From an uncultured Oscillibacter sp. (GTDB lineage: Bacteria > Bacillota > Clostridia > Oscillospirales > Oscillospiraceae), in assembly GCA_947382875.1 (NCBI GenBank), contig CANDBG010000014.1, forward strand, positions 1-49,292: 49,292 nt of DNA, read 5' to 3'. The notes under the pieces were generated by a model. The model ran no database searches, had not been told where the DNA came from, and worked only from the letters and a program-made list of their open reading frames with translations. The position numbers and the translations under genes are program-made. Positions within the stretch are counted from its first letter, which is position 1, and every line of letters starts with the position of its first letter. Positions 48,524-49,292 of this stretch are shown here, piece by piece.

Positions 48524-49144
48524 TCAAATAAAGAAACACCATCGTGCGCCAGGACAACAGCACGTGTAGAAACAACACCAGGTCCAGCAGGGATTTGCCG
48601 TACAGAGCGTACCAAAGGAATCGCCATTCGGACGGTAGGGCGAACGCGGACCGTTTTCCATGAAGTCCAGCGTCTGCTGGTACTCCGGGTTCCCCGGGTC
48701 CATCTGACAGGCGGTTTCATAATACCGCCGCGCCTCATCCATCCAGCCCCGCCGGTAACACACGGCGCCCTTGAGAAAATTCCACTCCGCGCAATGATCG
48801 CCGTAGTTGGACAAGAGCGCATCCGCACGGTTCAGATCGCCGGTTTGAATCGCCAGACGCACCTGCTGAAAAACGACGGCGCTGCCGCCATAGGAAGTCT
48901 GCTGCTGATAGCCGCCATAACCGCCGCAGCCGCCGCTGGAAGCGCGTCCGCCATTGCTGCGGCGCTTGGTGATCTCCTCGTAAGCGGCGTTGATCTCCTT
49001 CATTTTTTCCTGCGCCAGATCGGCCAGAGGATTGTCATGGTAGTTATCTGGATGATACTTCCGGGCGAGGTCCCGGTAGGCCCGTTTCACTTCTTCATCC
49101 GTGGCGTTCTCTGGGATTCCCAGAATCTGATAGGGATCATTCAT
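48524..49144 (-). CDS. J-domain protein with TPR-like segment
   Basis: This is a 206-residue protein. Residues 3-60 form a DnaJ domain (DPYQILGIPENATDEEVKRAY, HPD at 31-33), followed by a Gly/Ser-rich linker and a TPR-like helical part (ADALLSNYGDHCAEWNFLKGAV ... ARRYYETACQMDPGNPEYQ). The C-terminus is rich in Trp and Cys (CWTWCCFYTCCCPGARW). It is presumed to stimulate a DnaK-type chaperone. Its start overlaps the preceding gene by three codons, so the two are coupled. Confidence 0.87.
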   Translation of the reverse strand: MNDPYQILGIPENATDEEVKRAYRDLARKYHPDNYHDNPLADLAQEKMKEINAAYEEITKRRSNGGRASSGGCGGYGGYQQQTSYGGSAVVFQQVRLAIQTGDLNRADALLSNYGDHCAEWNFLKGAVCYRRGWMDEARRYYETACQMDPGNPEYQQTLDFMENGPRSPYRPNGDSFGTLCTANPCWTWCCFYTCCCPGARWCFFI

Positions 49145-49292
49145 GCATCTCTCTCCTGCGTCTTTCTTTTTTCTTGGCGCCGTCCAGAACCGACCGGCCC
49201 ATTTGGAACAGCCCTGTATAAAGGGTTTCCTGCAGGACCGGCGTCCAAACGCCGAAATCCCACAGCTCGAAAGCTGTTGTCATCATGTGAAT
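49137..49292 (-). CDS. Partial gene upstream of the J-domain gene (possibly DUF5685)
   Basis: The frame is open from the window edge for 51 codons and ends in a basic tail (GAKKKERRREMHE). The visible part (FELWDFGVWTPVLQETLYTG) is helical and gives no family signature. DUF5685 proteins often precede such J-domain genes in Clostridia, which makes this a reasonable but unproven identity. The 3' end overlaps the J-domain gene by eight bases. Confidence 0.4.
   Translation of the reverse strand: MHMMTTAFELWDFGVWTPVLQETLYTGLFQMGRSVLDGAKKKERRRREMHE

Noticed and set aside
1-49292. CRISPR arrays, tRNA genes, rRNA genes, insertion sequences with transposases
   Set aside because: I looked for regularly spaced repeats, tRNA-like T-arm motifs and transposase signatures and found none. 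The only structured RNA I can support is rnpB.

Overview
The window looks like a chromosomal segment of a spore-forming, anaerobic member of the Clostridia, most probably family Oscillospiraceae. The reasons are a GC-rich base composition, many strong AGGAGG-type ribosome binding sites, sporulation genes (spoIVA, spoVM, a SipL-type SPOCS/LysM protein, yunB, cwlD, cotJ), PPi-type phosphofructokinase, type III pantothenate kinase, and a gene order (yicC-remA-gmk-rpoZ-priA-def-fmt-rsmB-rlmN-prpC-prkC-rsgA-spoVM) that matches the Bacillus subtilis block. SipL in place of SpoVID points to Clostridia rather than Bacilli.

Layout. 1-10 kb: a zinc-ribbon protein end, a DUF1858 protein, the trmK-nif3-yebC operon, a membrane-tethered XRE regulator, rnpB (RNase P RNA, minus strand), a decayed gene with a 7-bp duplication, a GNAT gene, murD, yunB and ligA. 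10.3-19.4 kb: the cotJ spore-coat operon on the minus strand. Its cotJC gene is cut into three pieces by two independent serine-recombinase elements. 19.5-32.5 kb: cwlD, radA, a small Cys protein, a PEBP protein, a polar amino acid ABC transporter, spoIVA, a coiled-coil protein, a PRTase, ogt and coaX divergently transcribed, pfp and fba divergently transcribed, and an amidase-domain protein. 32.6-49.3 kb, all minus strand: a Xer-type recombinase, sipL, spoVM, a small membrane protein, then the rsgA-prkC-prpC-rlmN-rsmB-(peptidase)-fmt-def-priA-rpoZ-gmk-remA-yicC block, a J-domain protein and a partial gene.

The main discovery candidate is the split cotJC. Removing element A (4540 bp, between two CTCTG copies) and element B (3499 bp, between two CCTC[T/C]GTACC copies) joins three pieces of 63, 73 and 62 codons into one uninterrupted 198-residue CotJC with a complete set of predicted dimanganese ligands (Glu35, Glu65, His68, Glu136, His169). 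Both crossover sites lie on the codons of the metal-binding motifs. Each element encodes an intact large serine recombinase preceded by a small, overlapping, translationally coupled ORF. Cargo is a hybrid histidine kinase in A, and an orphan NIF3-insert-domain protein plus a variant Fic protein in B. This resembles the developmentally excised skin and SPbeta elements of B. subtilis, but with two elements in one coat gene. Regulated excision is inferred, not shown.
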